64,000 nt of DNA from Ectothiorhodospiraceae bacterium (GTDB lineage: Bacteria > Pseudomonadota > Gammaproteobacteria > Nitrococcales > Aquisalimonadaceae). Of this stretch, positions 35,938 to 44,132 are shown piece by piece (the first letter of the stretch is position 1; each line of letters begins with the position of its first letter). The position numbers and the translations under genes are program-made. The notes under the pieces were generated by a model. That model was given only the letters and a program-made list of their open reading frames with translations, was not told where the DNA came from and searched no databases. The DNA is taken from the NCBI GenBank assembly GCA_020831845.1, contig JAFIFV010000058.1:1-64000 (forward strand), given 5' to 3'.

Positions 35938-37367
35938 ACACGAACAGCCCTTTTGCCAATAGCCGCGAGGGCAGCCTCACTCGGGAGATGGTGGAAACGC
36001 TGTTTCCCCTTTTCGAAGAAGCCAGCGCCGGCGCCATCGCGGTGGATGCCAAGGCACGCATCACCTGGATCAACCAGAGCTACGCCCAAGTACTGGATAT
36101 CGGGGACCCGGAATCCGTGATCGGCAAGCCAGTACTGGACGTGATACCGGCCTCCCGCATGCACGAGGTAGTCCGCACCGGCCGGCCCATATTGCTGGAC
36201 ATCATGGAGTTCAAGGATCTCCACCTGGTAGTTACCCGCCTTCCCGTCCGCGCCGAGGACGGAACGGTGATCGGCGGAGTCGCCTTCGTTCTGTATGACG
36301 ATCTCCAGCCGCTGACACCGCTGATCTCGAAATACCGGCGACTGCAGAAGGAGCTGAGCGCAGCGCGCAGGGCGCTGGCGCGACGAACGACCCGCTACGA
36401 TATGTCCGATTTCGTGGGTGTCAGCCCGGCGATGCTGGAAATCAAGCATCGCGCCCGCCTGGCGGCGGGCAGGAATACACCAGTACTTCTCCTGGGAGAA
36501 ACCGGAACCGGCAAGGAGGTCCTGGCCCAGGCAATTCACGCGGCATCGGCGCGTGCGGATCAACCCTTCGTGGGCGTCAACCTTGCCGCCATACCGGAAA
36601 ACCTGTTGGAGGCAGAGTTCTTCGGCGTCGCGCCAGGCGCGTACACCGGTGCGGACAAGCGCAGTCGCGAAGGGAAGTTCCAACTCGCCAATCACGGCAC
36701 GCTCTTCCTCGACGAGATCGGCGACATGCCACTGCAACTGCAGGCAAAGCTGCTGCGGGTCCTGCAGGAAAAGGAAGTGGAGCCGCTGGGCTCGAACGCC
36801 ACCCACAAGGTGGATGTCCGTGTAATCGCGGCCACCAGCCGCGATCTCGAGGCGATGATGTCCGAGGGAACCTTCCGCTCCGACCTCTACTACCGTCTCA
36901 ACGTACTGCAGATCCGCATCCCACCGCTGCGGGAACGCCTGGGGGATCTGGGGGTGCTCTGCGAAGCCATTCTTGGGGATATCGCGGCGGACGGCGAACC
37001 CTACGCGACTATCTCCCCGGAGGCTGTCGGCCTGCTGGCGCATCACGCCTGGCCCGGCAATGTGCGGGAACTGCGCAACACGCTGGAGCAAGCGCTGACC
37101 CTCAACGAGCACTGCAAACGGATAGACGTGGCCGAACTGGAACCGTTGATTCCCAGCGCTCCCCGACTCAGACCAACCCGCACCGGAGCACCTGCGCGTA
37201 CGGTAAGACCGCTTCAGGAGGTTGTGATGGACGCAGAGCGGGAAGCACTGATGAATGCGTTGAACCTGACCGGCGGAAACCGCAGCAAGGCTGCGCGCCT
37301 GCTAGGGATTTCCCGCTCTGTTTTCTATGAAAAGCTGGAGCGAATGTCCGAAAAAACGGACACTTGA
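35934..37367 (+). CDS. PAS-domain sigma54-dependent transcriptional activator (AAA+ / Fis HTH)
   Basis: GETGTGKEVLAQAIHAAS Walker A, GAYTGA loop, LFLDEIGDMPLQLQAKLLRVLQE Walker B, HTH GGNRSKAARLLGISRSVFYEKL; ATGA overlap with the upstream gene. Confidence 0.94.
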   Translation: MNTNSPFANSREGSLTREMVETLFPLFEEASAGAIAVDAKARITWINQSYAQVLDIGDPESVIGKPVLDVIPASRMHEVVRTGRPILLDIMEFKDLHLVVTRLPVRAEDGTVIGGVAFVLYDDLQPLTPLISKYRRLQKELSAARRALARRTTRYDMSDFVGVSPAMLEIKHRARLAAGRNTPVLLLGETGTGKEVLAQAIHAASARADQPFVGVNLAAIPENLLEAEFFGVAPGAYTGADKRSREGKFQLANHGTLFLDEIGDMPLQLQAKLLRVLQEKEVEPLGSNATHKVDVRVIAATSRDLEAMMSEGTFRSDLYYRLNVLQIRIPPLRERLGDLGVLCEAILGDIAADGEPYATISPEAVGLLAHHAWPGNVRELRNTLEQALTLNEHCKRIDVAELEPLIPSAPRLRPTRTGAPARTVRPLQEVVMDAEREALMNALNLTGGNRSKAARLLGISRSVFYEKLERMSEKTDT

Positions 37368-37424
37368 CCGGAAACTCGGACAGAAAAACCAGCTTCCGAG
37401 CAATCATGTCCTAAAACCCGGACA
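37345..37424. promoter_or_regulatory. Three phased palindromic sites TGWCC-N8-GGACA (candidate activator UAS)
   Basis: 37345-37362 TGTCCGAAAAAACGGACA; 37365-37382 TGACCGGAAACTCGGACA; 37407-37424 TGTCCTAAAACCCGGACA; start spacing 20 and 42 bp. Confidence 0.75.
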
Positions 37425-37487
37425 TTCATCCTGCCCTTCTTTTCAGAACAATACTCAACAGATTGATTAAAAAAGATAAATTATAAG

Positions 37488-37503
37488 TGGCATCGGATGT
37501 GCA
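37488..37503 (+). promoter_or_regulatory. Candidate sigma54 (-24/-12) promoter of the TRAP operon
   Basis: TGGCATCGGATGTGCA vs TGGCACNNNNNTTGCW; invariant GG and GC at correct spacing. Confidence 0.75.
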
Positions 37504-37719
37504 AAGAACGATGCAGATGGCGGCATCAAGACCGCCAGCAAAGAATGCAGTGCCGGAGGAGCCAGACAGCCGATCAGCAGTCGTACTGCCTTCGCTCCCC
37601 GTTTGCTGCCCTGCTTCTGCGGTCGACCTGACCGGAGAACGGTTCGGCGTGTGCTGCCGGCCGACGTCTTCCGTTTGGGAGACACAACGACAAAGAACCC
37701 AATCGAGTGGAGGAGTCCC

Positions 37720-38820
37720 ATGGACCTGACAAGCGGTCTGACCAACGTCGCCCGTAAAACCGCCGTCGGCGCTGCCGCCACGGCATTGCTTGCCGGCACT
37801 GTCCTGACCAGTACGGCACACGCCCAGGAGCGGGTGCGCTGGCAGGTACCGATTGCCTTCCCGTCGCACCTTGTGGGGCTGAGCACCCCGATCAAGCACC
37901 TGACGGAAACGCTGTCCGCCATTTCCAACGGCAACATGCAATTGCGCTACTACGAACCGGGAGAACTGATCCCTCCGTTCGAAATTCTCGATGCGGTATC
38001 TGAGGGTCGCTACAACGCCGGTTTCACCTGGATCGGCTACGATCAGGGCAGCATCCCTGTCTTGCCGCTGCTCTCGGGCCCCCCCTTCGGCATGGAACCC
38101 CCGGCATTCATGGCCTGGCACTACTTCGGCGGCGGTAACGAACTGCTGCAGGAAGTGTACGAGCCCTACGGAGTCCACGCCCTGCTCTGCGGCGTGATCG
38201 GCCCCGAAGCCGCCGGCTGGTTCGCCGAGCCGCTGGAGTCGCTGGACCAGATCGACGGCCTCCGCATTCGTTTTGCCGGGATCGGCGGCCGCGTGATGGA
38301 AGAGCTGGGCGCTTCGGTGACAATGATTCCGGGCGGCGAACTCTACCAGGCGATGGAACGTGGAACCATCGACGCCATGGAATTCTCCGCACCGGCGGTG
38401 GACCGCATCCTGGGGATGCAGGAGATCGTGCAGAACTACACCCTGCCCGGCTGGCACCAGACCTACACCACCTCCCATCTGCTGGTGAACCAGGATGCGT
38501 GGGATGGCCTTTCCGATACCAGCCGCGCCATGCTGGAAGTCGGCTGCCGTTCGGCGACGCTACACGGATTCTCCGAGAGTGAATGGGAAAACCCCCAGGC
38601 CCTGCGCGACTTCGAGGCAGAGGGCGTACAGTTGCAGGTCCTGCCGGAGAGCCTGCTTGCCGAACTGGAAGAGGTTACCATGCGTGTGCTCGACGAGATG
38701 GCCTCGGAGGACGAGATGTTCGGCAAGGTTCTGGAGAGCCAGCGCGAATGGATGAAGGTGCACGGAAACTGGCATCACAAGGGGCATCTGCCACGCTCTT
38801 ACTATGCGCCGCGTGACTGA
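37720..38820 (+). CDS. TRAP transporter solute-binding protein (DctP family)
   Basis: ATG at 37720 after GTGGAGGAG; signal peptide TALLAGTVLTSTAHAQ; first gene of a DctP-DctQ-DctM set. Confidence 0.92.
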   Translation: MDLTSGLTNVARKTAVGAAATALLAGTVLTSTAHAQERVRWQVPIAFPSHLVGLSTPIKHLTETLSAISNGNMQLRYYEPGELIPPFEILDAVSEGRYNAGFTWIGYDQGSIPVLPLLSGPPFGMEPPAFMAWHYFGGGNELLQEVYEPYGVHALLCGVIGPEAAGWFAEPLESLDQIDGLRIRFAGIGGRVMEELGASVTMIPGGELYQAMERGTIDAMEFSAPAVDRILGMQEIVQNYTLPGWHQTYTTSHLLVNQDAWDGLSDTSRAMLEVGCRSATLHGFSESEWENPQALRDFEAEGVQLQVLPESLLAELEEVTMRVLDEMASEDEMFGKVLESQREWMKVHGNWHHKGHLPRSYYAPRD

Positions 38821-38841
38821 CCCGCTTCAATAGGGCCAACG

Positions 38842-38910
38842 GCCGGGGCGTGGGCATACCACGCACCCCGGCTCTATCCTTGCGGGGACGGCCGTTGGCG
38901 GCCGTCCCCG
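38842..38910 (+). terminator. Two consecutive hairpins between dctP and dctQ (attenuator/mRNA stabiliser)
   Basis: GCCGGGGCGTGG-gcata-CCACGcaCCCCGGC (38842-38872) and CGGGGACGGCC-GTTGGC-GGCCGTCCCCG (38883-38910). Confidence 0.65.
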
Positions 38911-38941
38911 TGATGTCAAAGCATGGTTCGGAGCATTCGCG

Positions 38942-39574
38942 ATGAGCGATCGTAGCAACGCATCTCCCGAGGACCGGGATGCGAGCCCGGCAACGGGATT
39001 CTCCAGCGGAATGGAACTGCCCACCAACCGTATAAGCTACCACGTCGACGGCGGCATCGAGCTGTTCGGCAAGCTGGTTTCCTGGCTCTGGATCGTCACC
39101 CTGTTTGTGGTTCTGACCAACGTCGTCAACCGATTCATACTCGGACGCGGTTCGATCGGCGTGGAGGAACTGTCCTGGCACCTGTTCGGGACCACGATGA
39201 TGCTCACCCTGGCCTATGCAGTGGTCACCGACTCTCACGTCCGGGTGGATGTGCTGCGGGAGAAGTTCTCTCTGCGCACCCAGGCCTGGATAGAGTTGCT
39301 GGCCATCGTGCTGCTGCTTCTGCCGGTGCTCTACTTCGTCGTCGACGAACTCATCCAGTATGCCTGGCGTTCATACCTGCGGGGTGAGCGCTCCCAGGCC
39401 CCCAGCGGGCTTCCGTACCGATTCATCATCAAGAGCATGCTGCCGATCGGCATGCTGCTGGTGGCCATCGCCATCGCCTCCCGGGCTCTGCGCTGCTGCA
39501 CGCTGCTGTTCGGTTTCCCCAGAGTCTATCTGCACCCGGGAAACTCAGACGGCAACGAAAAGGCCGGGTCCTGA
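38942..39574 (+). CDS. TRAP transporter small permease (DctQ family)
   Basis: Four-TM profile; SWLWIVTLFVVLTNVVNRFIL and GVEELSWHLFGTTMMLTLAYAV; position between DctP and DctM. Confidence 0.9.
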   Translation: MSDRSNASPEDRDASPATGFSSGMELPTNRISYHVDGGIELFGKLVSWLWIVTLFVVLTNVVNRFILGRGSIGVEELSWHLFGTTMMLTLAYAVVTDSHVRVDVLREKFSLRTQAWIELLAIVLLLLPVLYFVVDELIQYAWRSYLRGERSQAPSGLPYRFIIKSMLPIGMLLVAIAIASRALRCCTLLFGFPRVYLHPGNSDGNEKAGS

Positions 39575-39603
39575 TAATCAGACACTGAAGAGGCGCGCAT
39601 CTC

Positions 39604-40974
39604 GTGGGTACGGAAGAATTACTGGTCATTGGCATGTTTGCCACCTTCATGGGGCTGTTGCTGCTGGGCTTCCCGGTCGCATGGTCCCTGGCCGGCGTCG
39701 GTTTCCTGTTCGCCATCATCGGTCATGTGCTGGTGGAGTATTTCCAATCGGATATCTGGTTCACCTGGGGCGGCACCATGGGGGTGCTGGACAGGCGGAT
39801 CTACGGCATAGTCGCCAACGAGCTGATGGTGGCCCTGCCACTATTCATCTTCATGGGCATCATGCTGGACCGCTCGGGCATCGCCGAGCGCCTGATGAAT
39901 TCCCTGGTCACCGTCCTCGGGGGGCTGCGTGGCGGCTACGCAGTCACCGTGGTGATCGTGGGCGTGCTGCTGGCGGCCTCCACGGGCATTGTCGGCGCAT
40001 CCGTGGTCCTGCTGGGCATGCTGTCCCTCGGCCCCATGATGGCGGCAAAGTACAACAAATCGCTGGCCGTGGGCACCGCCTGCTCGGTGGGCACGCTGGG
40101 AATCCTCGTCCCTCCCAGCATCATGCTTGTACTGATGGCCGACCGGCTGGGCACACCGGCAGCCTCCGTTGGCCGCCTGTTCATGGGCGCCCTGGTACCC
40201 GGCATCATGCTGGGGCTCATGTACATCGCCTACATCGTCATCGCCGCTTACCTGAAAAAGGATCTGGCTCCCGCGCCGGCGAACCGCAAGCGCCTCGATC
40301 TGCGGGCGTTCCTTGACGTGTTCATTGCCGTACTGCCTCCTCTCGGCCTGATCGTAGCGGTATTGGGCTCCATCTTTACCGGCTTTGCCACCACAACGGA
40401 GGCCTCCGCCGTCGGGGCTCTGGGCGCGCTGCTGCTGGCGGCCTTCAATCGCAGCCTGAACTACCGTGTCCTGGCTGATGCGGTTTACCAGACCAGCCGC
40501 ACCACGGCATTCATTTTCGCCATATTCATCGGTGCGACCATTTTCGCCTCGGTGCTCCGGGGACTCGGCGGGGATGACGTGGTGCGCGCCGCGATCACTG
40601 GCCTGCCTTTCGGCGAAACCGGTATCGTGCTTACCATATTGTTCGTGGTGTTCCTGTTGGGGTTCTTTCTTGACTGGGTCGAGATCACGCTGATCATCCT
40701 GCCGCTGGTCGCCCCCGTGGTCTTCAGCCTCGGAGTCGATCCCGTCTGGTTCGCCATCCTGTTTGCCATCTGCCTGCAGACATCGTTCCTCACCCCCCCG
40801 GTGGGCTTCGCGCTTTTCTATATCAAGGGGGTCTGCCCACCGGGCATCAGAACACGGGACATCTACATCGGCGTCGCCCCGTTCGTGGCACTGCAACTGC
40901 TCGGGCTGATGCTGGTGTTCTGGTTCGAACCACTGGCTACCTGGCTGCCGCAGGAAATGTACGGCGGCCGATAA
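39604..40974 (+). CDS. TRAP transporter large permease (DctM family)
   Basis: Polytopic; FIFMGIMLDRSGIAERLM, GTLGILVPPSIMLVLMAD, LGFFLDWVEITLIILPLV; GTG start. Confidence 0.93.
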   Translation: MGTEELLVIGMFATFMGLLLLGFPVAWSLAGVGFLFAIIGHVLVEYFQSDIWFTWGGTMGVLDRRIYGIVANELMVALPLFIFMGIMLDRSGIAERLMNSLVTVLGGLRGGYAVTVVIVGVLLAASTGIVGASVVLLGMLSLGPMMAAKYNKSLAVGTACSVGTLGILVPPSIMLVLMADRLGTPAASVGRLFMGALVPGIMLGLMYIAYIVIAAYLKKDLAPAPANRKRLDLRAFLDVFIAVLPPLGLIVAVLGSIFTGFATTTEASAVGALGALLLAAFNRSLNYRVLADAVYQTSRTTAFIFAIFIGATIFASVLRGLGGDDVVRAAITGLPFGETGIVLTILFVVFLLGFFLDWVEITLIILPLVAPVVFSLGVDPVWFAILFAICLQTSFLTPPVGFALFYIKGVCPPGIRTRDIYIGVAPFVALQLLGLMLVFWFEPLATWLPQEMYGGR

Positions 40975-41000
40975 AGGGTTCACTCTAGGAGGCTACATAG

Positions 41001-41783
41001 ATGCGTTTAGCGAACAAGGTCGCCCTGATCACCGGGGCGGGTCGAGGCATTGGTCGCGCCATCGCGGAAGCGTATGCCCGCGAGGGCGCCAGGGTGGCAA
41101 TCGCCGATCTGGATGCCGCGACTGCTGAAGAGGCGGCGGCGGCGATCCGGGACGCCGGCGGGGAGGCCCTGGCAGTGGCCATGGACGTCACGGACGAGGC
41201 CGCCGTTCAGGAAGGTGTCGCCACCACCATCGACCGGCTCGGCGGCCTGGATGTGGCAATGGCCAACGCAGGCATCCAGCACATCGACCCCCTGGACAAG
41301 CTGGAATTCGCCAACTGGCGCAAAGTCATGTCGGTGCACCTCGACGGCGCGTTCCTGTTGACCCGCGCGGCCCTGCGCCACATGTACGCCAGCGGCAGGG
41401 GCGGCAGCATGCTTTACATGGGGTCGGTACATTCGAAGGAAGCCTCACCGCTGAAGGCGCCGTATGTCGCGGCCAAGCACGGCCTGCTGGGCCTGTGCCG
41501 GGCGGTGGCAAAGGAGGGTGCCGCCCACGGCGTGCGTTCCAACATCATCTGCCCCGGGTTCGTCCGCACACCGCTGGTGGAAAAGCAGATTCCGGAGCAG
41601 GCAAAGGAATTCGGCATCTCCGAAGACGAAGTGATACGCAACATCATGCTGCGAAACACCGTGGACCACGAATTCACGACCCTGGAAGACGTGGCGGAAC
41701 TGGCGGTCCACCTCGCCGCGTTCCCGACCAACGCGCTGACGGGCCAGTCCATCGTGGTCAGCCACGGCTGGCACATGCAGTAA
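41001..41783 (+). CDS. SDR oxidoreductase, probable 3-hydroxybutyrate dehydrogenase
   Basis: [52 protein letters not shown] typical of BDH; linked to acetoacetyl-CoA synthetase. Confidence 0.85.
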   Translation: MRLANKVALITGAGRGIGRAIAEAYAREGARVAIADLDAATAEEAAAAIRDAGGEALAVAMDVTDEAAVQEGVATTIDRLGGLDVAMANAGIQHIDPLDKLEFANWRKVMSVHLDGAFLLTRAALRHMYASGRGGSMLYMGSVHSKEASPLKAPYVAAKHGLLGLCRAVAKEGAAHGVRSNIICPGFVRTPLVEKQIPEQAKEFGISEDEVIRNIMLRNTVDHEFTTLEDVAELAVHLAAFPTNALTGQSIVVSHGWHMQ

Positions 41784-41807
41784 GCCGAACCAGCGAGACA
41801 GAGACTT

Positions 41808-43790
41808 ATGAACGAAAGCAACCCGGTGCTATGGGAACCCGGTCAACAGCAGCTTGAACACAGCCAGATGGCCAGCTACCAGCGCTGGCTGGAGCAGCGG
41901 GGCATCGGCCCGTTTCCTGATTACCAGGCGCTGCACGCCTGGTCGATCAGCGACCTGGAAGCGTTCTGGCAGTCGGTGTGGGATTTCGCCGGCCTGCACG
42001 CCGACACGCTGCCCGAGCGAATGCTGGGCAGCGTGGACATGCCGGGCGCGCGCTGGCTCCCCGGGGCAAGACTGAATTTCGCCCGCAACCTGCTCAAGCA
42101 CGCTCTCGAAGGCGACCTGGAACAGGAGGCGGTGGTCGCCTATGCCGAGGGGCGCCAGGTGGTACGACGCAGCTACGGCGAGCTGCTGGCGGACGTGGGC
42201 GCACTGGAGGCTTTTCTGCGCTCGCGCGGCCTACAAGCTGGCGACCGCGTTGCCGGCCTGGTATGCAACAGCTATGAAACACTGGTGGCAATGCTTGCCA
42301 CGACAAGCCTCGGAGCGGTGTGGAGTTCAGCCTCGCCGGACTTCGGTTCGGAGGCAACACTCGATCGTTTCGGCCAGATCGAACCCAAGGTGCTGATCGC
42401 CGTGAACGGCTACGGTTACGGCGGCAAGACCTTCGAGCGCCGGGAGCAGATCGAGCGGTTGAGCAGCCAACTCCCCGAGCTTGCCCACACGATCGTGATC
42501 CGGCACCTGGAGAACGCCCCGCTGCCAGAGGGCGACCGATTCACCGCCTGGGACGATGCACTGGCCGCCGGCCAGGGCCAGACCCCGAGCTTCACGCCGT
42601 TGCCGGCGGACCACCCCGTCTACATCCTTTATTCCTCCGGCACCACCGGTAAACCGAAGTGCATCGTCCACGGGGCTGGCAACATCCTGCTGAACCACGC
42701 CAAGGAGCTGATGCTGCACGGCGATGTGGCGGGCGCCGGCGACCGCTTCCTTTACTTCACCACTTGCGGCTGGATGATGTGGAACTGGCAGGCATCCGTG
42801 CTGCTGACCGGCGCCACCCTGATTGTCTACGATGGCTCTCCCGCGCAACCGGATGCCGGCATGCTCTGGCGGCTGACGGCGGACGAGAAACTGACCCACT
42901 TCGGCACCAGCGCGCGGTTCCTCGCCAGCTGCAGAAAGCTCGGCTTGACGCCGGGGCGGGATCTGGATCTGAGCCGCCTCAGGGTGGTTTTCTCCACCGG
43001 CTCACCATTGCTGCCCGAGGACTACGACTGGTTTTACGACAATGTTTCCCGAGACGTGCTGCTGGGCTCGATAGCCGGCGGCACGGATATCTGCGGCTGT
43101 TTTGTGGGTAGCAACCCGTTGCTCCCCGTCCGCCGCGGTGAAATCCAGTGCGCCATGCTGGGCGTGGATGCAGTGGCATTCGGCGAGGACGGACAGGCCC
43201 TGGTCCATGACCGCGGTGAACTGGTCTGTCGCAAACCCTTGCCTTCCATGCCGGTCGGGTTCTGGAACGACGAGGACGGCAGCCGCTACCGCGATGCCTA
43301 TTTCGAGACCTTCCCCGGCGTCTGGGCGCATGGCGATTTTGTCCGTTTCACCGAACACGGCGGTGCGATCATCTACGGGCGTTCCGATGCCACCCTGAAC
43401 CCCGGCGGGGTCCGCATCGGTACGGCGGAGATCTACCGGCAGGTCGAGACCATCGACGAGATCAAGGACAGCCTGGTGGTGGGCAGGCCGGTGGAGGGCG
43501 ACGTGGAAGTGGTACTGCTGGTCATGCTGAAGGAAGGCACGACACTGGACCAGTCCCTGAGCCGCACCATCAAGGACCGTATACGGCGCAATGCCAGCCC
43601 GCGTCATGTACCCTCGCGGATCGTTGCGGTCGACGACATCCCCTATACCCGCAGCGGCAAGAAGGTGGAAATCGCCGTTGCCCGCATGCTTCAGGGGGAA
43701 ACCAGGGCAGGCAACCTGGGGGCGCTGGGAAACCCGGAATCCCTGGATGCCATCCGCCATCGGCTGCAGGAGGCGAAACTGCTACCGTGA
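41808..43790 (+). CDS. Acetoacetyl-CoA synthetase (acetoacetate-CoA ligase)
   Basis: 660 aa; YILYSSGTTGKPKCIVHGAGN, GWMMWNWQ, GSIAGGTDICGCFVGSNP, HGDFVRFTEHGG, GKKVEIAV. Confidence 0.94.
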   Translation: MNESNPVLWEPGQQQLEHSQMASYQRWLEQRGIGPFPDYQALHAWSISDLEAFWQSVWDFAGLHADTLPERMLGSVDMPGARWLPGARLNFARNLLKHALEGDLEQEAVVAYAEGRQVVRRSYGELLADVGALEAFLRSRGLQAGDRVAGLVCNSYETLVAMLATTSLGAVWSSASPDFGSEATLDRFGQIEPKVLIAVNGYGYGGKTFERREQIERLSSQLPELAHTIVIRHLENAPLPEGDRFTAWDDALAAGQGQTPSFTPLPADHPVYILYSSGTTGKPKCIVHGAGNILLNHAKELMLHGDVAGAGDRFLYFTTCGWMMWNWQASVLLTGATLIVYDGSPAQPDAGMLWRLTADEKLTHFGTSARFLASCRKLGLTPGRDLDLSRLRVVFSTGSPLLPEDYDWFYDNVSRDVLLGSIAGGTDICGCFVGSNPLLPVRRGEIQCAMLGVDAVAFGEDGQALVHDRGELVCRKPLPSMPVGFWNDEDGSRYRDAYFETFPGVWAHGDFVRFTEHGGAIIYGRSDATLNPGGVRIGTAEIYRQVETIDEIKDSLVVGRPVEGDVEVVLLVMLKEGTTLDQSLSRTIKDRIRRNASPRHVPSRIVAVDDIPYTRSGKKVEIAVARMLQGETRAGNLGALGNPESLDAIRHRLQEAKLLP

Positions 43791-43814
43791 GCCCGTGCCG
43801 AGGGCACTCCGCCG

Positions 43815-43864
43815 TTGCGGGACTCGTTGCCGGCTTCTTCAGCAGCGAGTAACGAGGCCCGCAA
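43815..43864. terminator. Weak stem-loop downstream of the acetoacetyl-CoA synthetase gene
   Basis: TTGCGGGACTCGTT ... AACGAGGCCCGCAA (14-nt arms, one mismatch); long loop, no T-tract. Confidence 0.35.
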
Positions 43865-44132
43865 TCAGCACCACAGCCATGGCCCGGACGGCGCCATGCA
43901 TGCTCCCCAGGGCAGCGACCAGACACCCGCGAAGGTTGGCAATTCGCGGTCCACGTCACAGTCCGGGCCATTCTCCCTTGCTATCGTTTCGCTCAATGAA
44001 TGCGATAGTTTATATTGCGTTCAACTGCCTGCAGCCCCCGACAGTCGCGAGCCACCCCGGTAACCGGGGTGACGATGGTCCGCTGTCCCGGAGGGCACAG
44101 CAGCGGCGACGACAACAAGACGAGCAAATTGA

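Noticed and set aside
43815-43864. Fifth copy of the 36-bp repeat (CGGGAC...CTTCTTCAGC)
   Set aside because: Spacing between the two halves does not match the other copies and flanking positions diverge.
43960-43990. Possible sigma54 promoter upstream of pilB (GGGCCATTCTCCCTTGCT)
   Set aside because: GG-to-GC spacing is wrong by about 2 bp, so the -24/-12 pattern is not satisfied.
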